Assembly (NCBI GenBank): GCA_001460835.1
Contig: CYKH01002159.1
Coordinates: forward strand, 3,563-37,584
Length of the DNA: 34,022 nucleotides
Origin: Bodo saltans
Lineage: Eukaryota; Euglenozoa; Kinetoplastea; Eubodonida; Bodonidae
Reading direction: 5' to 3'
The stretch's first letter is position 1, and every line of letters starts with the position of its first letter. The notes under the pieces were generated by a model. That model saw only the letters and a program-made list of their open reading frames with translations. It did no database searches and was not told the origin of the DNA. The position numbers and the translations under genes are program-made. Positions 16,797 to 24,075 of this stretch are shown one piece after another.

Positions 16797-16801
16797 AACT
16801 T

Positions 16802-18179
16802 ATGAAAATTGCACTTGGAATTGAAGGAAGCGCCAATAAGATTGCCGTTGGCGTCGTTCGGGAAGATGGTGAAATTCTATCCAACGTACGCAAGACGTAC
16901 ATCACGCCGCCAGGGACCGGTTTCCAGCCTCGCGAAACTGCCCAGCACCACAGCGAGCACATTCTAAGGTTAGTGCAAGAAGCGCTGACTGTTGCCAAGG
17001 TGACCCCTAAAGACCTGAGCTGCATCTGCTACACCAAAGGGCCAGGTATGGGTGCTCCCCTCTCCATTGGTTGCACAGTTGCACGTACTCTGTCGCTTCT
17101 ATGGGCATGCCCCCTAGTCGGCGTCAACCACTGCATTGGGCACATAGAGATGGGGAGACTTGCCACGAACAGCAGCAACCCTGTTGTGCTCTACGTGAGT
17201 GGCGGCAACACTCAAGTCATTGCGTACGCAGAACACAGGTACCGCATCTTTGGCGAGACGATTGATATTGCTGTAGGCAACTGCCTCGACCGTGTCGCGA
17301 GGGTGCTCGGCCTGTCCAACGACCCCGCCCCTGGATACAACATTGAGCAAGCCGCTAAACTGCACAGTTGCACGTACTCTGTCGCTTCTATGGGCATGCC
17401 CCCTAGTCGGCGTCAACCACTGCATTGGGCACATAGAGATGGGGAGACTTGCCACGAACAGCAGCAACCCTGTTGTGCTCTACGTGAGTGGCGGCAACAC
17501 TCAAGTCATTGCGTACGCAGAGCACAGGTACCGCATCTTTGGGGAGACGATTGATATCGCTGTAGGCAACTGCCTCGACCGTGTAGCGAGGGTGCTCGGC
17601 CTGTCCAACGACCCCGCCCCTGGGTACAACATTGAGCAAGCCGCTAAACGAGGAAAAGTGTTCCTGGAACTTCCGTATGTGGTCAAGGGGATGGACATGA
17701 GCTTTACCGGGCTGCTGACGTACGTAGACCAGCTCACCCACCACCCCCTTTATCAAGGCCCAAAGGTGGAAGCAATTCAACCAAGTGGCACGAAACGGAA
17801 GCAGAAGATGACGCACCTAAGCTTGTCAACGGAGCAGCCTTTTAATGCCGATGATATTTGCTTCTCCATGCAGGAGGTCATATTTGCGATGCTCATCGAG
17901 GTCACAGAGCGTGCCATGGCACAGTGCAATATTAACGACGTGCTCATAGTGGGAGGCGTCGGTTGCAACGTTCGACTTCAAGAAATGATGCAGGCGATGG
18001 TTCGACAGCGTGGCGGCCGCTGCTTTGACATGGACGACAGGTATTGCATCGACAATGGCTGCATGATTGCTTACGCTGGGCTCCTGGAATTTCTAGGCGG
18101 TGCATTTACGCCAATGAACAAAGCAACGGTAACCCAGCGATTCCGTACGGATGACGTCTATGTGACGTGGCGTGATTGA
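16802..18179 (+). CDS. KAE1: KEOPS subunit Kae1/OSGEP (tRNA N6-threonylcarbamoyltransferase), frame broken as assembled
   Basis: Kae1 transfers threonylcarbamoyl from TC-AMP to A37 of ANN-decoding tRNAs as the catalytic subunit of KEOPS. Seen here: [14 protein letters not shown] (ASKHA ATPase start), [12 protein letters not shown], the metal-binding [10 protein letters not shown] (His110 and His114), [49 protein letters not shown], and the Asp-containing [10 protein letters not shown]. The C-terminus VTWRD is the same as in human OSGEP. A 289-bp direct duplication (17072-17360 and 17361-17649) shifts the frame, so the N-terminal frame ends at 17554 and the C-terminal frame runs to 18179. Without one copy the length would be 362 residues, against about 335 in most species; the extra lies in a Lys-rich loop before [10 protein letters not shown]. 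It is almost certainly functional in the organism, as the gene is essential. Confidence 0.93.
17072..17649 (+). repeat. 289-bp tandem direct duplication inside KAE1
   Basis: Copy 1 is 17072-17360 and copy 2 is 17361-17649. Five differences, all synonymous third-position changes (Glu, Gly, Ile, Val, Gly codons). The period leaves a remainder of one when divided by three. Confidence 0.97.
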
Positions 18180-18245
18180 GTTGTGGTAGCGTGCACCGAT
18201 GTGCATTACACTTGCGTTTTAATTTGAAACTGACTCACCAAGGCA

Positions 18246-18281
18246 CCTTGATTCTCTGTTGATGGTTGTCTTCTACTCTAG
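18246..18281 (+). promoter_or_regulatory. Pyrimidine tract and trans-splice acceptor
   Basis: A T/C-rich tract ends CTCTAG at 18281, 14 bases before ATG 18295. The TTG at 18259 lies inside the tract, so the MGC start is the real one. Confidence 0.65.
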
Positions 18282-18294
18282 GTTTAGGAATCAT

Positions 18295-18954
18295 ATGGGC
18301 TGTATTCAATCGACCCCGACTGAGCACTCTCCGAAAAAGAAGAAGGGCGCAAGTGGCGAAGGCAAAAAGAAGGGCAAGAAGTCCCCTCCAGCCGCTGCTC
18401 CTTCAAAGAAAAGCACTGGGAAGACGTCACCGAAGGGACTTCCCCCTCCCACGACTCCAAATAGTAAGAACAAGAAGGCCACACTTCCCGTTGTTCCGGC
18501 AAAACCTGTTCACACCGCAAACCCACTTAATTTCACGAAAGATGAAGACAAGGGTGGCGCAGCAGAGCGTAGGTCTAGTGTCTCCTCATCCACAACCGCA
18601 AGCCTGAGGGATTTGCTGTCCAACAAAGAGCCCTCAACGGATCCCAAGCTCATCGAGCACACACCGTTGTCTGACGGGAAGCGCAAGAACCTGTGCGTGT
18701 GGATTGACTCTATTGACAAAGCTGGGCTTTTGGACCCGCAGGATTACACCGGACAACAACGCCGTGAACGAGAAATCGCTGGGCGCCAGCAACAGCAGCC
18801 GATCCGTGCGGGAAAAAGGATGTCGATCCTTATGTCGTTCACGACCGTTGATCAACAAGCCAACAACGATCAGGCAAGTGGCTCGGTGGCTGTTGGGCAT
18901 CAAGATCAACGATCGCAAGCCTCTGACCTACGTAGCCAAACGGCGTTAGAGTAA
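18295..18954 (+). CDS. MGC-acylated, basic low-complexity protein
   Basis: The protein has 219 residues and begins MGCIQSTP: Gly2 and Ser6 fit N-myristoylation, Cys3 fits palmitoylation. The first 80 residues are a Lys/Pro/Ser-rich polybasic stretch (KKKKGASGEGKKKGKKSPP), which would strengthen binding to acidic membranes. The rest is Ser/Gln-rich, with one more ordered segment around HTPLSDGKRKNLCVWIDSID. No enzyme domain is seen. The pattern of dual acylation plus a polybasic region is typical of plasma- or flagellar-membrane peripheral proteins. The start follows the acceptor at 18280-18281. Confidence 0.72.
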   Translation: MGCIQSTPTEHSPKKKKGASGEGKKKGKKSPPAAAPSKKSTGKTSPKGLPPPTTPNSKNKKATLPVVPAKPVHTANPLNFTKDEDKGGAAERRSSVSSSTTASLRDLLSNKEPSTDPKLIEHTPLSDGKRKNLCVWIDSIDKAGLLDPQDYTGQQRREREIAGRQQQQPIRAGKRMSILMSFTTVDQQANNDQASGSVAVGHQDQRSQASDLRSQTALE

Positions 18955-19133
18955 GCACCTCGTGGTAGTCAGTCACTGCCCGGGCCAGAAAAGATCATAC
19001 AAACAACGTATCACATGTACTGTGCTGAATTATACAACGTCAACTCATCTGATCCTTTTAGTCTTACCTCGTGTTTTACTCCTCGGTTGAATTCATTATT
19101 TTCACCTGATTGTGTTTCGTAACAAAGTCAAAG

Positions 19134-19892
19134 ATGAGCTCACCAAGTTCATTCTACTTGCTTGCTGATGAGCCGCGACGACGAGTTGTCGAAGTCAACG
19201 AACGTTACAACTGCGGAGATCGCTACAAAGGCTCTGTCTACGTCAATGCAGAGGGGGTGAAGATCAAGCACGGCACTGGTCGATATGAGTTCCAGAACGG
19301 CAGCTACTACAGCGGAGAGTGGGTGGACGGAGCGATGCACGGAAAAGGACTCTTCTGGGAGTCCACAACGGGTGATAGGTTCGATGGGCAGTGGCACAGG
19401 GGGAAGCGTGTATGTGGTGTGTACTACTTTCACGATGGAGATTTATACATTGGCGGGTTCGATGAGGCGACGGGGCACTTAAAGCACGGCAGGGCAGTGG
19501 TGGTGGAGGACATGACTCCGTACGACGCTGAATACAAAGACGACGCAATGGTAAAACGAACGCCGTTTAACACTAGTGTTGCCGCCCCTTTTATTCCCCA
19601 TCAACGCGACCGTCCTGCCTCATCGTCCGGACAGAAACACCGTGGTGACGAGGCAACAAGAGCCGAGAGAATTGAGCAACAACAAGACCGTCAACTACAA
19701 GCCGCGAAGTCTATCTTGCGTTCTCGGCGAGAGGGGCTAAGCGCCGATGCAGCCGTTTTTTCCGCCAATGATGTGCAATTGAATGAATCAAAGCAGCGCT
19801 TATTTGGAAAGCTCCAACGAGGCCAAAGTGAACGGTTTATGCACCCACATCTCCCTGATGCTAACGATGCTGTTAGATTCCATCATCGCTAG
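19134..19892 (+). CDS. MORN-repeat protein
   Basis: The 252-residue protein has about four MORN repeats within residues 28-125, recognisable by YKGSVYVN, YYSGEWVDGAMHGKGLFWES, RFDGQWHRGKRVCGVYYF and DLYIGGF. MORN repeats form curved beta sheets used in membrane-associated or cytoskeletal scaffolds; in kinetoplastids they occur at the flagellar-pocket hook complex and flagellum. The C-terminal half is Arg/Gln-rich and probably helical. The start is the ATG after the acceptor AG at 19126-19127. The upstream neighbour is an acylated membrane-type protein, which may be coincidence in a polycistronic array. Confidence 0.85.
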   Translation: MSSPSSFYLLADEPRRRVVEVNERYNCGDRYKGSVYVNAEGVKIKHGTGRYEFQNGSYYSGEWVDGAMHGKGLFWESTTGDRFDGQWHRGKRVCGVYYFHDGDLYIGGFDEATGHLKHGRAVVVEDMTPYDAEYKDDAMVKRTPFNTSVAAPFIPHQRDRPASSSGQKHRGDEATRAERIEQQQDRQLQAAKSILRSRREGLSADAAVFSANDVQLNESKQRLFGKLQRGQSERFMHPHLPDANDAVRFHHR

Positions 19893-20046
19893 ATTGATGC
19901 AATACCGCCAATTGTACAAGATTTTGAGTGACGTGAGTGCTTTAGAACAGAGGTGACGAACATTGTAGTTGTTATTCTCCTACTTCCTCATTGTGCTTTT
20001 TGTTTTATCTCTTTAGTCTTTAGCGTCCTTCCACCTGTCATCACTC

Positions 20047-20703
20047 ATGTTGGCTCGCCGCGATGTTGGACGCAGTCGTCCGTACGATGCCAACTCTCCT
20101 GTCGTCATTCCCAGCCCAACACTTCCACCGACGCCCCTGGGTCGAGGGCGGCGTGTGTCGATCCATGGTGTAGCAGACGACGCTCTTCCAGCGGGCCTCG
20201 TTGTTCGTGGCACCACACCGCTGCAGGCCCGAAGCCCCATTACAAATCCCTTCGATCTCAACACACCGCGCGCGAAAGGAAGCCCACTTCCTGCTCAACT
20301 CAACAGTGCCCAGCAACTTGCTATCCGTGCCGCAGTGGCTAACCAAACGTCAAAACACGCAATCATGTCGGACATGCTTCGTATTCTACAGGACCCAACC
20401 AAAGTAATGCCCGCGGCGACAGCCACCAAGCCCGCCACAGTAGCCGATGCCCAAGGAAAGCTCATCGTCACCATTGCACGCATGCTCGTGCCTCCCGCAG
20501 CTGAAGACGGCGAAGTGGCGTCTCTTGTGGACGTTGAGAGCACAGACACAATGATAAAGCCGACACCGGCTCCCGCACCCGCGCTCAATGAGCGCCACAT
20601 TGAAACGTTACAGCAATCCTTCCCCGCCTCCACCCGCCGCTTGCAGCGCAGCTCTACGAGCGCCTTCAGTGAATCAAGCCACAGCACGGTGCAGCAACAG
20701 TGA
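20047..20703 (+). CDS. Pro/Ala-rich protein of unknown function
   Basis: This 218-residue protein has a disordered, Pro-rich N-terminus (SPTLPPTPLGRGRR), a probably helical middle (SAQQLAIRAAVANQTSKHA, then MSDMLRILQDPTKVM) and a Ser/Gln-rich end. No domain is recognised. The start follows a strong tract with AG at 20015-20016 and a leader of about 30 nt. Codon use is like its neighbours, and the frame is open over the whole gap, which supports a real gene. Confidence 0.65.
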   Translation: MLARRDVGRSRPYDANSPVVIPSPTLPPTPLGRGRRVSIHGVADDALPAGLVVRGTTPLQARSPITNPFDLNTPRAKGSPLPAQLNSAQQLAIRAAVANQTSKHAIMSDMLRILQDPTKVMPAATATKPATVADAQGKLIVTIARMLVPPAAEDGEVASLVDVESTDTMIKPTPAPAPALNERHIETLQQSFPASTRRLQRSSTSAFSESSHSTVQQQ

Positions 20704-20873
20704 CCCACCACATGAGCGTTTAGTTTAACAATTAGTGCAACAATTACGTGATCTTGTTCATTGAGCATACAATGCTCAAGTGGTTCTTTTGTTGATGACG
20801 TTGACTGTAATTGTCGGTTACAAAATAATGTTATTGTTGCTCCTGCTCACCCACATAGAGGATCTTAACAGCA

Positions 20874-22409
20874 ATGGGCAAGCCCCGAGCTCGTGAACGC
20901 ACTTGGATCAAGAACCATGCCCTTGAGGGTGATGGACTTGTGACCGGCTTCTACAACTTTCTGTACAAGCGCAACACCAAGACAATGAAGCCCTGCAAAG
21001 ATGTGTTCATTCCCGATACGATCGTCTTTGACCACAACTTTCCCCGCGGCTGGTACACCTCTGATCTAAAGGCAAAGGAGATCTCCAAGAAGCAAGGAAA
21101 GGAGCTGGATGCCGCATCTATCGCGGCCGGCTTCTGCAAGCCCATCAACCCCAACGTTATGATTGTTGCGTCGTACATGTGCAGCTACGAGACAGAGAAT
21201 GACCAGGGAGAGACAGAGATGGTGACGCAGGTTGAGTTTTTCAATGAGGATTCTTTAAAAGAGTTCGTTGCTCGAAAGGAGAAGCGTGAGGGCATCCTGC
21301 AGCGCTTTATGCCGCCAAAGGGACACCGCAACAGTGTCATCCAAGCAGTCTGGAGCCCTCGCGTCTGCATCGTGCAGCGCCGCACCAACGTGGGCTCTAT
21401 CTCCGACAAAGTCCAAGCAGAGAAAGACCCGTACAACATTGCCGTCACGTATGAGGGCCCCTCCCACTTTAGCGAAGAGGGAAGCTGCGCTGCACACACA
21501 ACGATTGATATTAAGAACATCTGCAGCAACATTGTCTCTCACTTCTACGCAACAGAGCACAAGTACATCACCCGCATGGTGCTGTACTTCAAAGTAGATG
21601 AAAAGGACCAAGTGTGGCTACTGTGGTGCGGCTCCCTCCGTGTCTCCGACCGTGACGCCCCTAGCCAAATGCCACTGAACCTTGCACCCCACTTCACTAG
21701 CCCCACGTTGGAGGTCTTCAACCCACAAAACGACGACAAAATGCTCCTTGAAGCCGACATGAAGCACTTGGAGATGACCAACGACGCTATCTTTTACGAA
21801 AACTTCGTCCGGGAACGCAACGACAACTCTCCAGGGCGCAGTCCGTTGAAGAACACGGGAACTCGTCAAGACGCAGGAGATGCGGGTGTCTCGGGAAGCA
21901 CCGCCAAGGGAGGCAAAGGAGGTAACGCCAACAATGCGGCCGGTGGTCGTGCTGATTCTTTCGATTGGCAACGCTTCCCTGGCATCCAAGATCAGTACAA
22001 AGAGCTTTGCATGGACCGCGACATTGTGCTGAGTGCCGTTGAGGATATTTTCTACGAAGCATATGGCCACTTTTTGCGCCACGACCCTGGAGCTTTCACG
22101 TTTGAGATCGACCGTAAGATTGCCCAGACATTGTCGGAAGACTTGCTTGCAGACCTCATGCAGTTCCTCAAGATTGAACATGCGCCCGCCTCTGGTGATG
22201 GCCAAACAGACAACGAAGATCTTCTGTTCGTCATTCCTACCAATCCCCACACTCCTGTGGCGAGGATGTCGGAGGAGGCGGCTCGTTGGATCAAGAAACA
22301 CTACGCAGCAAAGGAACAAGAACTGCGGGACGAGGCAGTTGCGATGCCGCATGACGACGAGGGTGCGACGGAGCGCAAAGGTCAGCAAGATGCGGAAGAA
22401 GACTTGTAG
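20874..22409 (+). CDS. Conserved-looking protein of unknown function
   Basis: The 511-residue protein reads as well-folded throughout. Residues 1-150 include WIKNHALEGDGLVTGFYNFL and HNFPRGWYTSDLKAKEI. Residues 150-290 look like a beta-rich domain (RMVLYFKVDEKDQVWLLWCG). A Gly/Asn/Lys-rich linker (about 325-360) leads to a helical C-terminal region (DRDIVLSAVEDIFYEAYGHF) and an acidic tail. I do not recognise the family. Strong C/G preference at third positions suggests good expression. The start follows a tract with AG at 20857-20858. A flagellar or cytoskeletal role would be a guess. Confidence 0.75.
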   Translation: MGKPRARERTWIKNHALEGDGLVTGFYNFLYKRNTKTMKPCKDVFIPDTIVFDHNFPRGWYTSDLKAKEISKKQGKELDAASIAAGFCKPINPNVMIVASYMCSYETENDQGETEMVTQVEFFNEDSLKEFVARKEKREGILQRFMPPKGHRNSVIQAVWSPRVCIVQRRTNVGSISDKVQAEKDPYNIAVTYEGPSHFSEEGSCAAHTTIDIKNICSNIVSHFYATEHKYITRMVLYFKVDEKDQVWLLWCGSLRVSDRDAPSQMPLNLAPHFTSPTLEVFNPQNDDKMLLEADMKHLEMTNDAIFYENFVRERNDNSPGRSPLKNTGTRQDAGDAGVSGSTAKGGKGGNANNAAGGRADSFDWQRFPGIQDQYKELCMDRDIVLSAVEDIFYEAYGHFLRHDPGAFTFEIDRKIAQTLSEDLLADLMQFLKIEHAPASGDGQTDNEDLLFVIPTNPHTPVARMSEEAARWIKKHYAAKEQELRDEAVAMPHDDEGATERKGQQDAEEDL

Positions 22410-22564
22410 AAAGGACAGAGAGAAAATTTGTTGTTAGATCATTCCGCATGACATGTATCGTAAGGAGATTCTTCCAAGCCACAAAATAAACGCAGTTGAT
22501 TTCCAATGATATGATATGCTGTCTTGATTTGTTATGTTGAGCCCCTTTCCTTGGTTTACTCAGA

Positions 22565-23236
22565 ATGCTCGATCCTCACATATTTTGTTCACTTGCCGCA
22601 AACCAGCCAATCTCTGGATGCGAAGGTTCAGGCTTCTTCGTCGTTGGCAACGTGAGTCGGACAACGATGGTGTCACTTGCCTTTGAGGCTGTCATCAACG
22701 TTCTCAAGAAAGGACAGCGTGCGCTGTGCGTGACGCACCCCACAAGTGTTCATCACACGTTCCACTCCGTCACCCCGTTGGACACACTGCCGACCTCTCA
22801 ACTGCAACTGCTGGAGTTTGTCTACACGAGCACCATCCAAGAAGCACTGACTGCCATCGCTATGATTGGAATGGGCGAGGACGTTCCACCTGATGTCATT
22901 TTGTTTGATATTTCTTCCCTTGACGATGTTGCAGACCAAAGCGGTGTGCTCCGTGCTCTTGCAGTTCTAGACAACACCATTCGTTCATTGAGGGAAACGC
23001 ACCTAGGACTCCATGCCTGCTTCTCGATCGTGGTGATGCCAAGCAGTAGTGGTCACAGCACCGCACCAACTCTTCACGCAGCGCTGCCAATGCAGGTGGT
23101 GCCAAACCCAATCATGTTTGTTGAGGCGACTTCCGCCACAAAGCTTTCTGTCTCAATGGTCGCTGGTGCAGCAGGCCTACCACTAGCAACGGGAAAGATA
23201 CCTCTGTTTGAGGCTGACCTTACAAATGCAACCTAG
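22565..23236 (+). CDS. Degenerate RecA-fold protein, SWSAP1-like
   Basis: The 223-residue protein has the strand-loop-helix start of a RecA-like ATPase (GFFVVGNVSRTTMVSLAFEA), but the loop lacks the GKT/S of a Walker A. It is followed by KKGQRALCVTHP, LQLLEFVYTSTIQEAL, and a Walker-B-like strand PPDVILFDISSLDD. The order and the helix after the second strand resemble SWSAP1, the RecA-like partner of SWS1 in Shu-type recombination complexes. Elp6 or KaiC-like proteins are alternatives. If correct, it would act in nucleus-localised homologous recombination without ATP hydrolysis. The start is two bases after the acceptor AG at 22562-22563. Confidence 0.6.
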   Translation: MLDPHIFCSLAANQPISGCEGSGFFVVGNVSRTTMVSLAFEAVINVLKKGQRALCVTHPTSVHHTFHSVTPLDTLPTSQLQLLEFVYTSTIQEALTAIAMIGMGEDVPPDVILFDISSLDDVADQSGVLRALAVLDNTIRSLRETHLGLHACFSIVVMPSSSGHSTAPTLHAALPMQVVPNPIMFVEATSATKLSVSMVAGAAGLPLATGKIPLFEADLTNAT

Positions 23237-23392
23237 TGATCCTCACAAACAACATTTTACCGGACCAATAAATGTGCAGAAGGACTTAAACTTATTGTAG
23301 TCCACGTTTCTATGGTTGTTTAATTTTTCACTGACAAAGGCCGAGGAAAAGACAAAGACAAAGAAAGCTCAAGTGTTTGTTTGAAGTTCGTC

Positions 23393-23890
23393 ATGCAGCA
23401 ACAGCAGATCTACGGTGCCTACCCCGTGTACCAGCAGTACAACAACGCCGGTGCGGGTTTCTACGGGAACGCATTCCCCGCCCAGGGCCAGGGCATGATC
23501 CCCCGTGGTCGCGGCCGCGGTATGGGAGGCTTCCAGGGTAACCCTGGCGGCTTCGGCGGACGTGGAGGCTACAACGGCTACCAGCAGCAAGGCATGAACC
23601 CGTACATGCAGCAGGGCTACGGCCGTGGTGGAGCTGCCTTCGGCATGCGCGCTCGCCGAAAGAAGCCCTTCGTTGGTGGCTCTCTCGAGACTCAGCGCGA
23701 GTGGGAGCGCAACACTCTGTGCTGCTTCCACCTCCAAGGCCACTGCAAGTTCCAGGAGGGCTGCCGCTTCGCTCACGAAGACGACGGTGAACGCAAGTGC
23801 CAGTTTGGTGACCAGTGCCGCGTTGGCCACAACGCCCGTGGTGCCGCACCTGGCGCAGAGCAGCCCAAGGACGAGAAGAAAACAAACTGA
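23393..23890 (+). CDS. RGG-rich CCCH zinc-finger RNA-binding protein
   Basis: The protein has 165 residues. Residues 1-95 are Gln/Gly/Tyr/Arg-rich with RG and GGRGG motifs (IPRGRGRGMGG), typical of disordered RNA-binding RGG regions. From about 109 a CCCH finger is visible (C-x7-C-x5-C-x3-H within CFHLQGHCKFQEGCRFAH), then a shorter second unit (CQFGDQCRVGH) giving C-x5-C-x3-H. Such proteins bind mRNA and control stability or translation, the main level of gene control in kinetoplastids. Codons are almost all C/G-ending, unlike the neighbours, which suggests high expression. The start is the first ATG after AG 23338-23339, with a purine-rich leader of about 53 nt; the in-frame TTG at 23381 is not used. 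Confidence 0.85.
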   Translation: MQQQQIYGAYPVYQQYNNAGAGFYGNAFPAQGQGMIPRGRGRGMGGFQGNPGGFGGRGGYNGYQQQGMNPYMQQGYGRGGAAFGMRARRKKPFVGGSLETQREWERNTLCCFHLQGHCKFQEGCRFAHEDDGERKCQFGDQCRVGHNARGAAPGAEQPKDEKKTN

Positions 23891-24075
23891 GCGAACAGAC
23901 ATCGAGTGAACGGTAAAGACAAATGGTAAAGAAATCATCTCACTGGGCAAACAACGGCCGTACAGAAAACCATCTTTCATTTTTGTTGTAATGTTCTCGC
24001 AAACTGGAAAAAGACTGAATTGGCCTTTTTACTCGTTTCTTTTGTTGTAGGAAGTGAAAAGAAAGAAATATTGCA

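Noticed and set aside
17072-17649. KAE1 as a decaying pseudogene
   Set aside because: All motifs are intact, differences between copies are only synonymous, and the single defect is the duplication itself.
21618-22388. Long minus-strand ORF (256 codons) opposite the 511-residue gene
   Set aside because: Same reason: the plus strand has the splice signal, clean start and protein-like composition.
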